37,409 bases of DNA from Phoronis australis (taxonomy: Eukaryota > Phoronida > Phoronidae), in NCBI GenBank assembly GCA_002633005.1, contig NMRA01000490.1, positions 22,813 to 60,221 of the forward strand. The letters run 5' to 3'. Below, one piece after another: positions 10,304-20,231 of this stretch. Made by a program: the position numbers and the translations under genes. The notes beneath the pieces were generated by a model. The model was not told the origin of the DNA and did no database searches. It saw nothing but the letters and a program-made list of their open reading frames with translations. Each line of letters begins with the position of its first letter. Within the stretch, counting starts at the first letter, position 1.

Positions 10304-10870
10304 CACAATCCGCCGTAATTGGCTCGTTCGTTTGAAGAACACAGTATAACTCGTCTACGCAACATATAAAGTAGCGGGGGATTAAATGGTGTGTCGGGTT
10401 ACAAAAGAGATAATTATGTATAGGGAATTGATGAAGGTTCCTGCAAAACAACACTGTTGAATACCGGCAGTGCTTCGTCGCCACCCCCGAGGAGTGTCTG
10501 TGATATGGTCGCCGACTCCAACCATTGCCATGATACTACAAGCTAAACAATCCATAAATCCGTACGTAATTGAGATTTCTAACAACCTAACTTAGTGTAG
10601 AAAACTCGTCAATTGGAAGTGGTGGCGACAAAGTTACGAAAACCGGACGAAAACAACAGTAGAACGGGTCCTCACAGTAAACGCAAACGCAGAAACAAAT
10701 TTTCGTGAAATTTTAACCCCTTAAACGTCACTTCCGGAGTAAACATGATTAATTAAGGAAATTACGGGAATCCTTAACATATGTCTGGGATAATCAATGA
10801 ACCGTATTTTTACTAAAAATGACAAAAAGGTTGCCTTCTTCTTTAACATGTTGGCTACAAAAGCGATCGA
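10281..10870 (-). repeat. Inverted LTR-like fragment beside the Gypsy element
   Basis: Read on the minus strand, about 10847-10720 resembles 5713-5873 of the Gypsy LTR region: TTGATTATCCCAG is followed about 50-60 bases later by ACTCCGGAAGTGACGTTTA in both. Identity outside these blocks is lower, so this is a diverged relative and not the sister LTR of the same insertion. The part at 10281-10720 has no recognisable gene. It may be the rest of an older element facing the other way. Confidence 0.5.
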
Positions 10871-11045
10871 TCGTGTTATCAAACCCAGAACCGTGTGTTT
10901 CTTCTTCATGCGAAAGCTTTCCATGCATCTGATGCGCTTACGAAGCGCGCTCCAATACTTTAATGCCCGCAGGAACAGTAGTCCTACAGAAACGTACTTG
11001 TCACTTGGTTTCCTTGACGCCCGCCCACTTGACAGTTTCTATTAC

Positions 11046-11120
11046 CATCTGGACACAGGCACTGGCACGTCTTGTCAACAAATCCGCCATTTGTACAACG
11101 AGGTAAGCGACTGCAGTGTT
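11046..11120 (-). CDS. EGF-like exon of the astacin gene
   Basis: This 75-nt exon has acceptor TTTTTTTAG and donor GTAATA and is phase 1 at both ends. It supplies HCSRLPRCTNGGFVDKTC and then CLCPD, the usual cysteine-rich EGF-like segment (C...NGG....C.C.CP.G) that follows the catalytic domain in many invertebrate astacins. The last cysteine pairings would be completed by the preceding exon, which ends in Y-S-C-N. Joined to 4449-4601 it places the EGF module directly before the first ShKT module. The exon is short, so the call depends on the splice sites and phase agreeing with both neighbours, which they do. Confidence 0.82.
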
Positions 11121-11448
11121 CTAAAAAAATAAAACACGTAATCAAAAGCAGTAAATTCGTTATCATCCAGTTTTGCGTCAATTTACCTGAACAGTTTAGA
11201 GTACATGAGCTGGCTCGCACGTCAGCGTGCCATGTTGGCTTCAAGCCTAGTTACACTTCAGTTTAGGCCCATTGCAATATAGACAACTTCAGAGCCCGAT
11301 TATAATAGCGTTCCGTCTGTCGCTGCGCACTTCAACCGCGATACAGCAACGACAACGATTTTAGCAATAGGCGATCTGAGCTAAAGCGGGATCATTAATG
11401 CTGTGGAATTCGAGACTTGAAATGAGAATGTGAACATCTTATACTCAC

Positions 11449-11599
11449 TGTTGCAACTGTAAAGAATGTTAATTTCTTTGATGTCAGAGAATGATAACGT
11501 CTGATACATCGATCTCCCCATCAAGTCATCATTCCTAGGATCAAGCGCAAAGATCGTTTGCCGTTCCCTTTTTGTGTTTGGATCCACTATCCCAAAGGT
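11449..11599 (-). CDS. Astacin catalytic domain, C-terminal exon
   Basis: This 151-nt exon enters in phase 0 and leaves in phase 1, with acceptor ATAACACAG and donor GTGAGT. It encodes TFGIVDPN, then IFALDP, then MGRSMYQTLSFSDIKEINILYSC. The run G...LS..D..EIN.LY.C is the standard end of the astacin peptidase domain, and its last Cys closes a conserved disulphide. The preceding exon ends in the Met-turn, so the order of conserved blocks is right. Downstream it splices to the EGF exon. Confidence 0.9.
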
Positions 11600-12577
11600 C
11601 TGTGTTATCAAACATATGCGAATTTTTAATTGTTGATGTATACATAGGGACTATGACGCTGCAGTAACATTGTAGGCGATTAAATGATGTTAACTTCAAT
11701 ATAAGGCCAACATGATTGATTGCCAGGAAGTCAAATATAAAAGTAAAATCAACAGAAAAGCTTTGAACCGGTCAACACAGAAAAATATTATGTCAGCAGT
11801 ACAAATCGAGCTAAAACGAAACATACGTATTTTCAATTTCTTGGAATAATGAACATCATGAAGATAGCACACTTATTTATGAATAGTTTGTTACTGACTA
11901 ATACTGTCCTTTAAGACACGATTAGTTAACGTTACGCTAAATGACATAAATTTCAATGCGGTGTATTGTTTTTTACAATGTTTTGAAAAGATTCCCGACA
12001 TTTTGGAACATGTCAAAATGTTCAAAAATCATGACTTTTCGTAATGCTGGGATGGGTTTATTCATTGGATCGTTTCAGTAAATAGATATATAATACAATG
12101 ACCGTCTGCATGCATAGACCAACGAATGTCGTTTCCAGATTAGCAAAGGTTTGTGATGACGTCAAACAATATCGTTTGGTAGAAGCAAAAGTAAATTATA
12201 TTTGTTTACGAATCATGAAGGGATAAAGATATTCTAGTGACTCGGCACCATCATTTTGCCACTTTTGAATGTGAATCGGCTTTTTCGTATCACTCAACCA
12301 CAATTTGAAGATCACCGTGAACACAATTTTGTGCAGCTAATGTGAAACGGTGAAATTAGTCCGCATCTATTCGTGTCAACGACCATTGAGATCAGGGAAA
12401 ACGGGGATTGGCTGCAGTTGGTTATGACTTCCGGGAGGAGGGAACTGGACAAGACTGAAGAGACGGCTTGCAGATACAGTGTGAGTATTTGGTGACGTCT
12501 GAGGATGGACGTCAGCAGAGAAACCAATATTGAACCTTGACGTGACGTCGTCACCTCAATTATGGATTTTGCCTTAC

Positions 12578-12778
12578 CGTTTTAGAATAATGCATTATAC
12601 TCGCGTAGTCATACGGTAAGTCCTTTGGAAAAGCACCTTCCGCCATTTTTTCAAAGTTATACTTCTGGCCTGGTTCAACGTTGTTCATTTCAATTCTGAC
12701 GTAGTGGTCTCTGTCCGATCTCACGTGCTCATGGGCGAGTCCCATTGCGTGACCCAGCTCGTGAAGGTAAACTCCAAG
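12578..12778 (-). CDS. Astacin catalytic exon with zinc site and Met-turn
   Basis: This exon holds the active site. HELGHAMGLAHEHVRSDRD gives the astacin zinc motif HExxHxxGxxHE: three His ligands and the catalytic Glu. PYDYASIMHYS carries the Met-turn (SIMHY) with the Tyr that acts as the fifth, switchable zinc ligand in astacins. Between them are V-x-I and a stretch like E..NF.K, as in family members. Acceptor GTTAG and donor GTAAGG make it 201 nt, phase 0 to 0; an alternative acceptor at 12772-12773 would start it at 12771 in phase 1. All catalytic residues seen are intact, so the gene is probably active. The product is a secreted endopeptidase. Confidence 0.95.
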
Positions 12779-13141
12779 CTAACGAATCAGTAACGAAGGA
12801 ACTTGAGATCAATATGTAAACACATGGAGTTAGGCTGAGGGTATTCGCGGTAAATGTAGGCGATATACATTATAATAATCTAATAGGGTGGGTATCACTA
12901 GCAGTTTCCCTATTTCAATCTCTGATTTGAGATGGTTAAAGTAACACTTTACCTATTTTGAGACCCTTTGTATATCTTCGCGACCATAGGCCACTTGTGC
13001 CGTTGTTGATCGATCGGTCAATTAAAAACAGTGAAATAGTGACTAGAATGACAAATTTTTCGTACTGCAATCGTGGTTTCATGTTGCGTTTCTGCATGTA
13101 AGCTTCAAAAAGAACCATATCGCGCCAAGACGGTGGTTCAC

Positions 13142-13184
13142 ACTTTCCCGGTGGATGAGGCAATGTTATACATTGTAGGCCATG
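13142..13184 (-). CDS. Tentative missing astacin exon
   Basis: Astacins need about 15-20 residues of the form VG..GG.Q.lsL....C between the exons at 15132-15328 and 12578-12778. In that interval, on the right strand, HGLQCITLPHPPGK is encoded after an acceptor ending TTCAG, in the right incoming phase. The donor GTGAAC leaves phase 1, which fits only if the next exon uses its alternative acceptor at 12772-12773. The G-x-Q-x-I-x-L pattern is suggestive, but the expected second Cys is lost at the junction. This is a guess guided by position. Confidence 0.27.
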
Positions 13185-13638
13185 CTGAACATGAACATTC
13201 CGTGCACGTAGTTTGCCCATCACCAGGATTGGTCACTACCGAGATGCATGTTTTGTGTGAATTAAACGCCGATTTGAAGAAAACGGAAACCAAAGAACTT
13301 TAGCCGTTGAATTCCAACCCCGCAAGTGACCTACGTATTGTATTACGAGAGCTTGCAACCACAAGACAAGCCTCGAGAGTTTGCAGTGAGAATTCCGGCT
13401 GCCTGCTCGACTGAGTTTTGATCAAGAATTATAGTTATTAAATCAAGCCTAGTTTCATTGTTTCATTTTCATTTTGTTATTATAGTTCATCAAGCGAGAC
13501 TCTTGAGGTACGGTGCCATACAATCAGCAACTTCTCGGCAAAATTATTACATTTTGTCTAAATAAAAAGTCCAGAACAGGAGTGTTTACGCAACTTTCGA
13601 AAAATTATTCATAATTGCTTACCTAAGTGTGTGTGTTT

Positions 13639-13650
<12 letters not shown>

Positions 13651-13686
<36 letters not shown>
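13651..13686. repeat. (CA)n microsatellite
   Basis: An almost pure run of CA dinucleotides occupies this stretch and is flanked by GT-rich, complementary sequence on both sides (about 13627-13642 and 13688-13720). The RNA or a single strand could fold back here. It lies in an intron and is probably polymorphic in length. Confidence 0.95.
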
Positions 13687-13687
<1 letters not shown>

Positions 13688-15131
13688 AGTGTGAGTGCGT
13701 GCATGCGTGTGTGCATGCGGAAAAATGAAATTGCCTCTAGTTCTACCTTGTCACAAAAACTTAAAAATTTTCAGCAATGACGATTTTCTTGCACTCAAAT
13801 TCGATCCAATCGTTTTCAAAATCAGTAGCCCAGTCAGGAGTCAGGTCATGTCTGTAAGTTCCAGAATTCCAGAATAGTGAGCAGAATCCTAGGCGTGAAT
13901 GTATCAATTTGTATAATCTTGATAGCCTATTGCTGTGCCAATAATTCATGTTCTCAGCAATGACACAGCTGGTACAAAACTCCTGTCTGAATACCAGAAA
14001 TGTAGAGCATCCATGTTGTTCTTGAACCCTGAAGTCTAAGAAGCGTACCACGTCGGAATTCAGTCGTCAGTAAACCTCCATAACTTGAAAACGGCAAGTC
14101 TGTGCCACAAACGTATTGCAATCGTTTAGTAGCCCTTAACGATATTTGCAGACCAAATACCCTACAAATTGATCAAGTGACGTCGGATGTAAGGTACCAT
14201 TAGTAAGAAACAGAACGGTTGATGGTAGCCACACTGACAGCCTTCCACAAGATCTATATGCGTACCAAATTCCAGAAGAATACATCAAAGAAAACTTAGA
14301 TAAACGACGGTCAAAACGACACCTTTGCACCGATTTCACTCAACAATAATAGGCTTTGAGATTCTAACAAACTACTACTTTGTGAATGTATTTCACAACG
14401 GACGAAAACGAAAAAGGCGATCTGTGGCTTGCACGAGAAAGCAAAATGCTTTGAAATATCGAGTTAAAACGCTATGTAAGTGGTAGCAAAACTCATGAGT
14501 AGGGGCACTTGAAAATGAAAGGAGATAATATTGTAAAAGACAAAAGCAAATCAGTTTTCTATCATATAGGACCCTTGTAGGAGGAGCGCCCAGAACAGTT
14601 TTAATGATTTGTGAACAACATAAAATGCAAAATCTACATGAATAGTTAATTAACGAGGAAAGTTTTACAAATAATAAAACATAATATATCATTTCGTTGC
14701 TTTGAAATGAGCACAAAAGGCATCAAAAACAAGGACGGATATGGGATTTTTTAAAAGGGGTTTTGAATGAAGGATTTTTTTAAAAAGGGGCTCCAAGTCA
14801 ACAACACGAAAATTCTAGATTTGATATCACCAACAACAAAAGAAAAAAGGGATTTTCCACCCCCTTCAACTCCCCCAACGAAAAACCTTGTCCAAAACTA
14901 TTTAACACGTTTCTCAGACGATTAGAGTGGATCACCAAACCACTGTGAACTGCTCTGTGAATCGGTTATGTGAGAAAAAGGACCTTAGCGGCCGGTATGT
15001 CGACATTCATATACAGTGCCAGTAGTACATTGATCTGTACGGATACACTCCTGCTAAAATTGGGTATCCATATAGCCTTCAAATGCAGGACCTTCAGATT
15101 GTTAAAACCCATGTGACCTTAGTAAACTTAC

Positions 15132-15328
15132 ATATCGACAACCATCTTCGGCCAAGTGAATGTATTGAGGGCTCTTTTTGGCAAATCCTAATGACGACAA
15201 GCATCCATTGCCACTGCGAATATCAGTGAAGTACTTATCACTTGAAGTCTTCGGCTTGAATTTGAAGCACGTGTACGCTTCCCATTCGGTCATTGCCATT
15301 CGGAGAATTTTCGCTTCGTCCCGATTAC
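15132..15328 (-). CDS. Astacin catalytic domain, N-terminal half exon
   Basis: This 197-nt exon (phase 1 in, phase 0 out) has acceptor TTTCTTGAAG and donor GTAAGT. It encodes NRDEAKILRMAMTEWEAYTCFKF, the helix-and-strand block I..AM..WE..TC..F of astacins, and later YIHLAEDGCRY, matching the Y(I/V).....GC.S block. The two Cys are the usual partners of disulphides in the fold. An earlier AG in frame would extend it upstream, but only the acceptor at 15329-15330 matches the phase of exon 17008-17105 and gives the normal family length. Confidence 0.9.
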
Positions 15329-17007
15329 CTTCAAGAAACATAGTTTCAGGAAATTTCCTACGGTATAATGCGTAGAAATAGGTAACAAATGAGAATGGAA
15401 TGAACCGAACGCCTGTTGCAGGCCACATAGTATGTGAATGACTTACACGTGTTATCGTAACCCCTGAAAGGAGGAAAGAAGAAAGGCCGATAAATGGGTT
15501 TTGGGAATGGCAAAACTGTTGTCATTAACATCCTTTTAATCTGGAATCTATAAAAGACCATTTTTGCAACTGATGCTACGCCATTTGAAATTTTAAAAAG
15601 TTGATAAAGAGAACGACAGAAACGACAGTCCTTATTTTTTTTTGAAAATTTGTGAATAACAATGCTTCTCAGCATTTTCGAAGGATGTGCGATTAAGTCT
15701 CAAACCTTATTTACAAAAACTCTCCATGTTTACAACATTTCAGGTGTATCTAGCAAAATAATTTATCTTCATTCTCGGGAACTTCAAATACAAACATATA
15801 CCGTGTAGCAAGAAAAAAGGTTAGCCGAACCACCTTGGAACTGCACAACCTCGCAGATATTTGTTTACTGCTTATCCGAGGTCAGAGGTTACAGGGCTGT
15901 CACTCAAATCGAATCTCCTGCCAGGTACAGAGCAGCTTCATATGCACCCTCAGTCCTTTCATACATTGTCTGTGTTCAAACGGGAGATCGATGATTTACA
16001 AGAGGGGGAAACTGATAGGTACATTTTACATTACGTTATACCATTGTTATCAAGAGCCCGAGTGGATTTTGGAGAATAATCGCCCGAGGGGCGTTCTATT
16101 TATACCACATACTGAACGAGAAACATTGCAATGAATCGATCTACCTTTCTCGACTCGCCTCGGCTTGGTAACTACTTTCTATGTCAGAGGCCCGGGGTCG
16201 GAGGTCGTGACCATTTAAGAAAAGCCGACCTATTTTTGTCAATTGATGTTTTTACTCAAAACCAGTTGAAAAATAAACAAAATAAAAATAAAGTGAAATT
16301 ATAAATTAAGGTTTAGCAACTATTATAGCTTACTACACATTTTATCACGCTAAGCTTCGACCGGGAAAATATCGTCTGCTAAAGTAGGTTACCAAGTAAC
16401 TGGCTATAATGCTCAAGTCAAAGGATCCCGACGACACGATAACCGCATTCAAATTGGAGATCGGTTATTTATACTAGTGAGAGAACACGAGCGAAAAATT
16501 TCACTGAATTAAAATATCGTTTTTATAGAAATTATGCGTCTTATTTTTCATAGCGTATAAATGTCGGTGCAATGCCCTTTGCTAAACATGCGATTTTTGC
16601 GCGTGCTCATTTAAGTATTCTATTTTCACGTTCGATGACGTCAGCCGCTGAGTGGTGTAGTGGTAAAGTCGGCGACTCGAAACTCTTGCGAAGCGGCTTA
16701 GAAATCGGGCTTAGTTTTCCCGCCAAAATGTATTTCAGCACGCGTTGAATAACTAAGTGGGTTCTTTAATGGTTGTATTGGCCATGTCAGGCTGATAATG
16801 TGGTGTAATGGGCTTTATTTTCATAAATTATGCGCCGTTTATCGTGCAAGAACACGCAACCTGAGCTCCTTATACCATTTGATCATTGAAACACGAGTGC
16901 ACTCATCAAAATAGTTGAATGCCTTGTACTGTAGAAGCCGAATATAGGTATAAGATATGGGAGCAAAGCAGCTACTAACAATTAAGCAATACGAACAGTT
17001 AACTTAC
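15329..17007. other. Intron; includes a weak tRNA-like stretch
   Basis: No exon was recognised. At 16653-16672 the plus strand reads TGGTGTAGTGGTAAAGTCGG, close to an internal promoter A box of a tRNA, but no matching B box or acceptor stem was found. It may be the remnant of a tRNA-derived SINE. Confidence 0.4.
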
Positions 17008-17105
17008 CCCAAGAAAATCTATTCACGACATATGGCATGGTAGCGTCTGGCCAAAGCGCTATAGCGTCGGTACCGGATGCTCTTTTAAACCTCCGGCTGC
17101 GGGAC
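17008..17105 (-). CDS. Astacin exon: activation site and start of mature enzyme
   Basis: The exon (98 nt, phase 2 in, phase 1 out; acceptor ATATTCAG, donor GTAAGT) encodes SRSRRFKRASG then LWPDATMPYVVNRFSW. RRFKR is a furin-like basic cleavage site, and WP...(T/I)PYV is the conserved beginning of the astacin catalytic domain. So proprotein cleavage would free a new N-terminus a few residues before the WP motif. In astacins that cleavage lets the N-terminus insert and activates the enzyme. Phases match 18113-18260 upstream and 15132-15328 downstream. Confidence 0.9.
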
Positions 17106-18112
17106 CTGAATATTAAGTAATAGCTTGTCATCTGGGCCAGGTTTTTCACTCCGTTTCATTGCCAGGTGGCGCTGTGACACAGATCTTTGCTCCGTAAAAC
17201 TGTTTTCCAGTGAGTTTTTTTAAGATCACACACGTGACCGCACCAACTTTCATTTGAAGTAAGCCCCCTTTACGAAAAAGGTCCCTGTGTCGAATGTTTC
17301 TTAGCTTTGCGACGACAAACTTGATTAAAGAACCACTCCAACCACACAAAAGAAAATTTGTAAAATAAACGCGATACTGCATTGTCCAAGAACCAAAAAT
17401 TCCACAAATTGTTCGAAAGATGAAAGCATGACATCCGGTATGCCGGTATTTAGCCATAAGTAAAATCGAATAAAGTTAACCAACGCTATGGTTACACTTC
17501 CCGGAAAATAAATATGGCGGCTAAGTTAGGGTTGGTTGGAGTTTTGAGGTGTGCAAGGTTCAGCGGATCTGGTTTTCATATACTCATTCAATCCACTAGT
17601 TCGACTGCAGATTTCACTTTCTTGAAAACTGTGATACCCTATAACACAATTGAATTTTAGTTCAATAACTGAGGAATCTGCAGCAATTGCTTCAAGTAAT
17701 CCCCAATTAACAGACCAAAATTTAAAAAAAAAATTGACTGGGTGACAGCTTTTCTGGATCCATTTTGTTAATTTATAATAAAAATTGCGTTTAGTAGACT
17801 CTAGTGGTAGCTCGTGACACAGCCATCGGCAGGCAACTAGTGGTTTTGAGGCTGCGTTATTTAACACTTTGCCTGAGCTTAGGTTCTTCATGGGTGGAAG
17901 TGAAAAAGGCAAAAATATGAGACCGGGTAAAATTTATATGTCCCTTTTGAGGTAAAAACGTTCAAAATATTTTAATTTGCCCATAGAATTTTCGATATAG
18001 TGGAAAGAAGGTGTCAAGACCTTTGCTGCGTGAACCGCGAGACAAAACTCAATGAGTATTCAATGCTGCTTGTCTCTATGGTAACGTTCGACATCTTGGA
18101 TTCCTTACTTAC
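17106..18112. other. Intron; nothing recognised
   Basis: Open stretches on the minus strand (17146-17457 and 17526-17912) show no domain and lack splice sites that would join them in phase to the neighbouring exons. Confidence 0.5.
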
Positions 18113-18260
18113 CAGGTAGTACCTGTCATACGACGAAATCGATCAGGATACAGTATTGCCATCTGCTCAGGTGTCAATTTCAAATCCAACTCGGTCAGAT
18201 AGAAGTTTTCTTCATCGCTAGTTTGAGCGTTTCCAAAGGTGCCATTTTTAATCATTTTAA
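18113..18260 (-). CDS. Astacin propeptide exon
   Basis: This 148-nt exon (phase 1 in, phase 2 out; acceptor TTCCATTGTAG, donor GTAAGTAAG) encodes a hydrophilic region ending in LTELDLKLTPEQMAILYP and DRFRR. The wording L-T-x-E-Q-x at the end of a prosegment is common in nematode- and cnidarian-type astacins. An FGNAQT stretch may supply part of the inhibitory segment, but the usual aspartate switch (F-x-G-D) is not obvious: the local sequence is T-F-G-N, with Asn where Asp is expected. The prosegment would hold the enzyme inactive until cleavage at the basic site in the next exon. Confidence 0.8.
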
Positions 18261-18667
18261 CTACAATGGAAAAACGAGCCCATTGAGGAAGGTGGTATGA
18301 CTGGACAAACATAATTCGATCTAAGATCTGACTTGTTAGGGTAATTCCTTAGAAGTTGTTAAAATCAGCCAAGTGAAAGGTTACTCTATTGCACGTAGTC
18401 GTGTTTGTAACAAGCCAGCTCAAGTAAATCGGTCGTCCCTGAAGGGCTTGGATGACGGAGCGCGATTTATTTACTATAAAAGAGTAACGCTTCGGATTTC
18501 CGTGTCCAGCAGCACATACCAATATATTTCGCTGCAAATGGCTCGTGAGTGCTTTGGGGCCACAGAAGGATTGGTATCTTGTTTATCTGATGTTGGCTTC
18601 ACATTGCCACCCACTCGCAACCAAGTACGTTTTATTTTGCTTCAAACAACAAGCAGATGTAACTCAC

Positions 18668-18791
18668 TTGCGGACATTTCAAAGCCTGTAGCTATTAGCT
18701 GTTCCATGGATGCATGTCCAGAACGAATTGCATCCTCTTTGAGAATCTGCGTGAGCTCAGCCGATCTTTTAAACAACTGTCCTTGCACTGC
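18668..18791 (-). CDS. Astacin gene, N-terminal propeptide exon
   Basis: The exon runs from acceptor CATCAACAG to donor GTGAGT (124 nt, phase 0 in, phase 1 out). It encodes AVQGQLFKRSAEL, a charged helix and QLIATGFEMSA. There is no named domain. Its value is the phase: it joins the signal-peptide exon cleanly, placing A-V-Q-G just after the hydrophobic core where signal peptidase would cut, and it reads into the propeptide exon at 18260. This exon is therefore part of the prosegment. Confidence 0.7.
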
Positions 18792-20174
18792 CTGTTGATG
18801 GAGAGTACATAGTTCACGGCAGGGCATTCACTCACAGGAGGGGTTGGTATGGAGGTACCGTCAACTCGGCTGAGAATTTTGTCCTCTCAGGTATCGTTTC
18901 CGGTAGGTGCATGAAAAAGTGGTGGCGGGAGAACGTGTGGTACTGTCTCAAGTGCTTATTTCCTTGGACGCGGGGTGTTTGCAATGCTTATCCCTGTGTT
19001 GTTAATGTCATTGAGTTCTTTGGCAATACTGAATTTTGCTGGTCAAATGGTGTATAATTTTGATAAAATGATTGTGTTTAGAGAATGACATTTGCTCAAC
19101 TCTAGTTATGAAAGTTCAAACATGGCTGCAAAATGCTGTGACATTAACGTAAGCGCTGATATTTGGTCTCTCACATTCCATCACCTATTTTTTAACACTC
19201 ACCATCATGTACAAAGGATTATTTTTGGAAGTTCGGTGAGTGGAACATATGAATCTTAGTCATTAATGGTCAAGAATTACTCGTAACTGCAGTAATGCCA
19301 TTATTAAAAGTAAGAGACATTTTTGTGTGTCAGTAAACTTGAAACTGTTAATCTCACCTCACAGCTACGCAGACACACAGAAAGACAAAAGTCGTGAAAG
19401 CTACGCTAAGCAACCTTTCATTGTATTTATTATTTATTTAATATAGTGACATAAGGGTGCCAGTGAATAAATAATATCAAATACAAAATATTCGCCTCAA
19501 TGGGCTTACTCAGTCACCTTCTAACCCCTAAACCATAACATAATATGATGAACGCAGTCAAGTTAAATCGGACAATTTTAGACTAGCTACATGTACGTGC
19601 AAAGCGTCCTGAATGAAGTTTGCTAGACCTTTCGAGTTACTTTGGAATATCGGAGGTAAGGCAGTAAAAATGGTTGAATATGAGTACATTTTTCACAGTC
19701 AACGATGAAAATTTTTCTTTATGTTCGATTTCACTTTTACAAACACGACAAATCCGTTTCTTCACAGAAACTACGGAGTATCGCGCCACCTAAACCTCCA
19801 GTGGTGGAATATATGCTTTCAATCGAGCTGTGACGGACATCTTAGGTACCGGCAGACGTAGTTACTCTTCAACAAAATTATCGTTTCAACAGATCTATCT
19901 AAGCGCAGTTTTGGTTCTCAATGATCATTTTAACCCATTGAAGTCTTCTAACTGGCAACTGAATGCTTTAAAGCTTACGAAATACAAAACTTGTTTGTTC
20001 CTTGCATTTTCTAAAAAAAAATAAATCGCATTTCTCAATATTTTCAAATATTGTTTAAGATCCCATAAAAATACTTTTTGCAATTTTGTTTTCATCCATC
20101 AGAACTAAACGATTCGAAACTAGCATGTTTTCATATTGTTTGTATGTTTAAGTTTCAAGGAGTGACTTACTCAC
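18792..20174. other. First intron of the astacin gene
   Basis: The stretch is AT-rich, with a TTTATTATTTATTTAA tract near 19426-19442. No exon, RNA gene or element with recognisable ends was seen. Confidence 0.5.
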
Positions 20175-20231
20175 CACAGTGACCACACACAGAAATATTG
20201 CCAACCAGAATTCCTTGACAATCGATTTCAT
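20175..20231 (-). CDS. Astacin gene first coding exon: signal peptide
   Basis: From the ATG at 20229-20231 the exon reads MKSIVKEFWLAIFLCVVTV, a short basic start plus a hydrophobic core of about 12 residues, which is a clear secretion signal. The donor is GTGAGTAAG at 20169-20174, phase 0, matching the exon at 18668-18791. A second overlapping donor (GTAAGT, four bases on) would shift the phase and is less likely. A TATATAA on the minus strand about 20 bases upstream of the ATG is too close to be a normal TATA box for this start unless the leader is very short. More 5' untranslated exons may exist. Confidence 0.75.

Larger units (their letters stand above)
12779..15131. other. Intron region of the catalytic domain
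   Basis: Apart from the tentative exon at 13142-13184 and the CA repeat, no coding motif was recognised. At 14735-14800 there are two near-copies of a GGATTTTTTAAAAGGGG-like unit. A cysteine-containing stretch on the minus strand near 15000-15060 ends in a stop and matches no known module. Confidence 0.5.

Noticed and set aside
13761-14051. Minus-strand frame containing WATDFENDWIEFECKK as an extra exon
   Set aside because: An acceptor-like CTTACAG precedes it, but there is no donor before the stop and no fit to any astacin block.
16645-16725. tRNA gene or SINE head on the plus strand
   Set aside because: An A-box-like stretch is present, but there is no B box (GGTTCGA-type), and no acceptor stem or cloverleaf could be formed. 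At most it is a decayed SINE.
18373-18798. 141-codon plus-strand frame
   Set aside because: It is antisense to the propeptide exon at 18668-18791 and runs across its splice sites; no domain.
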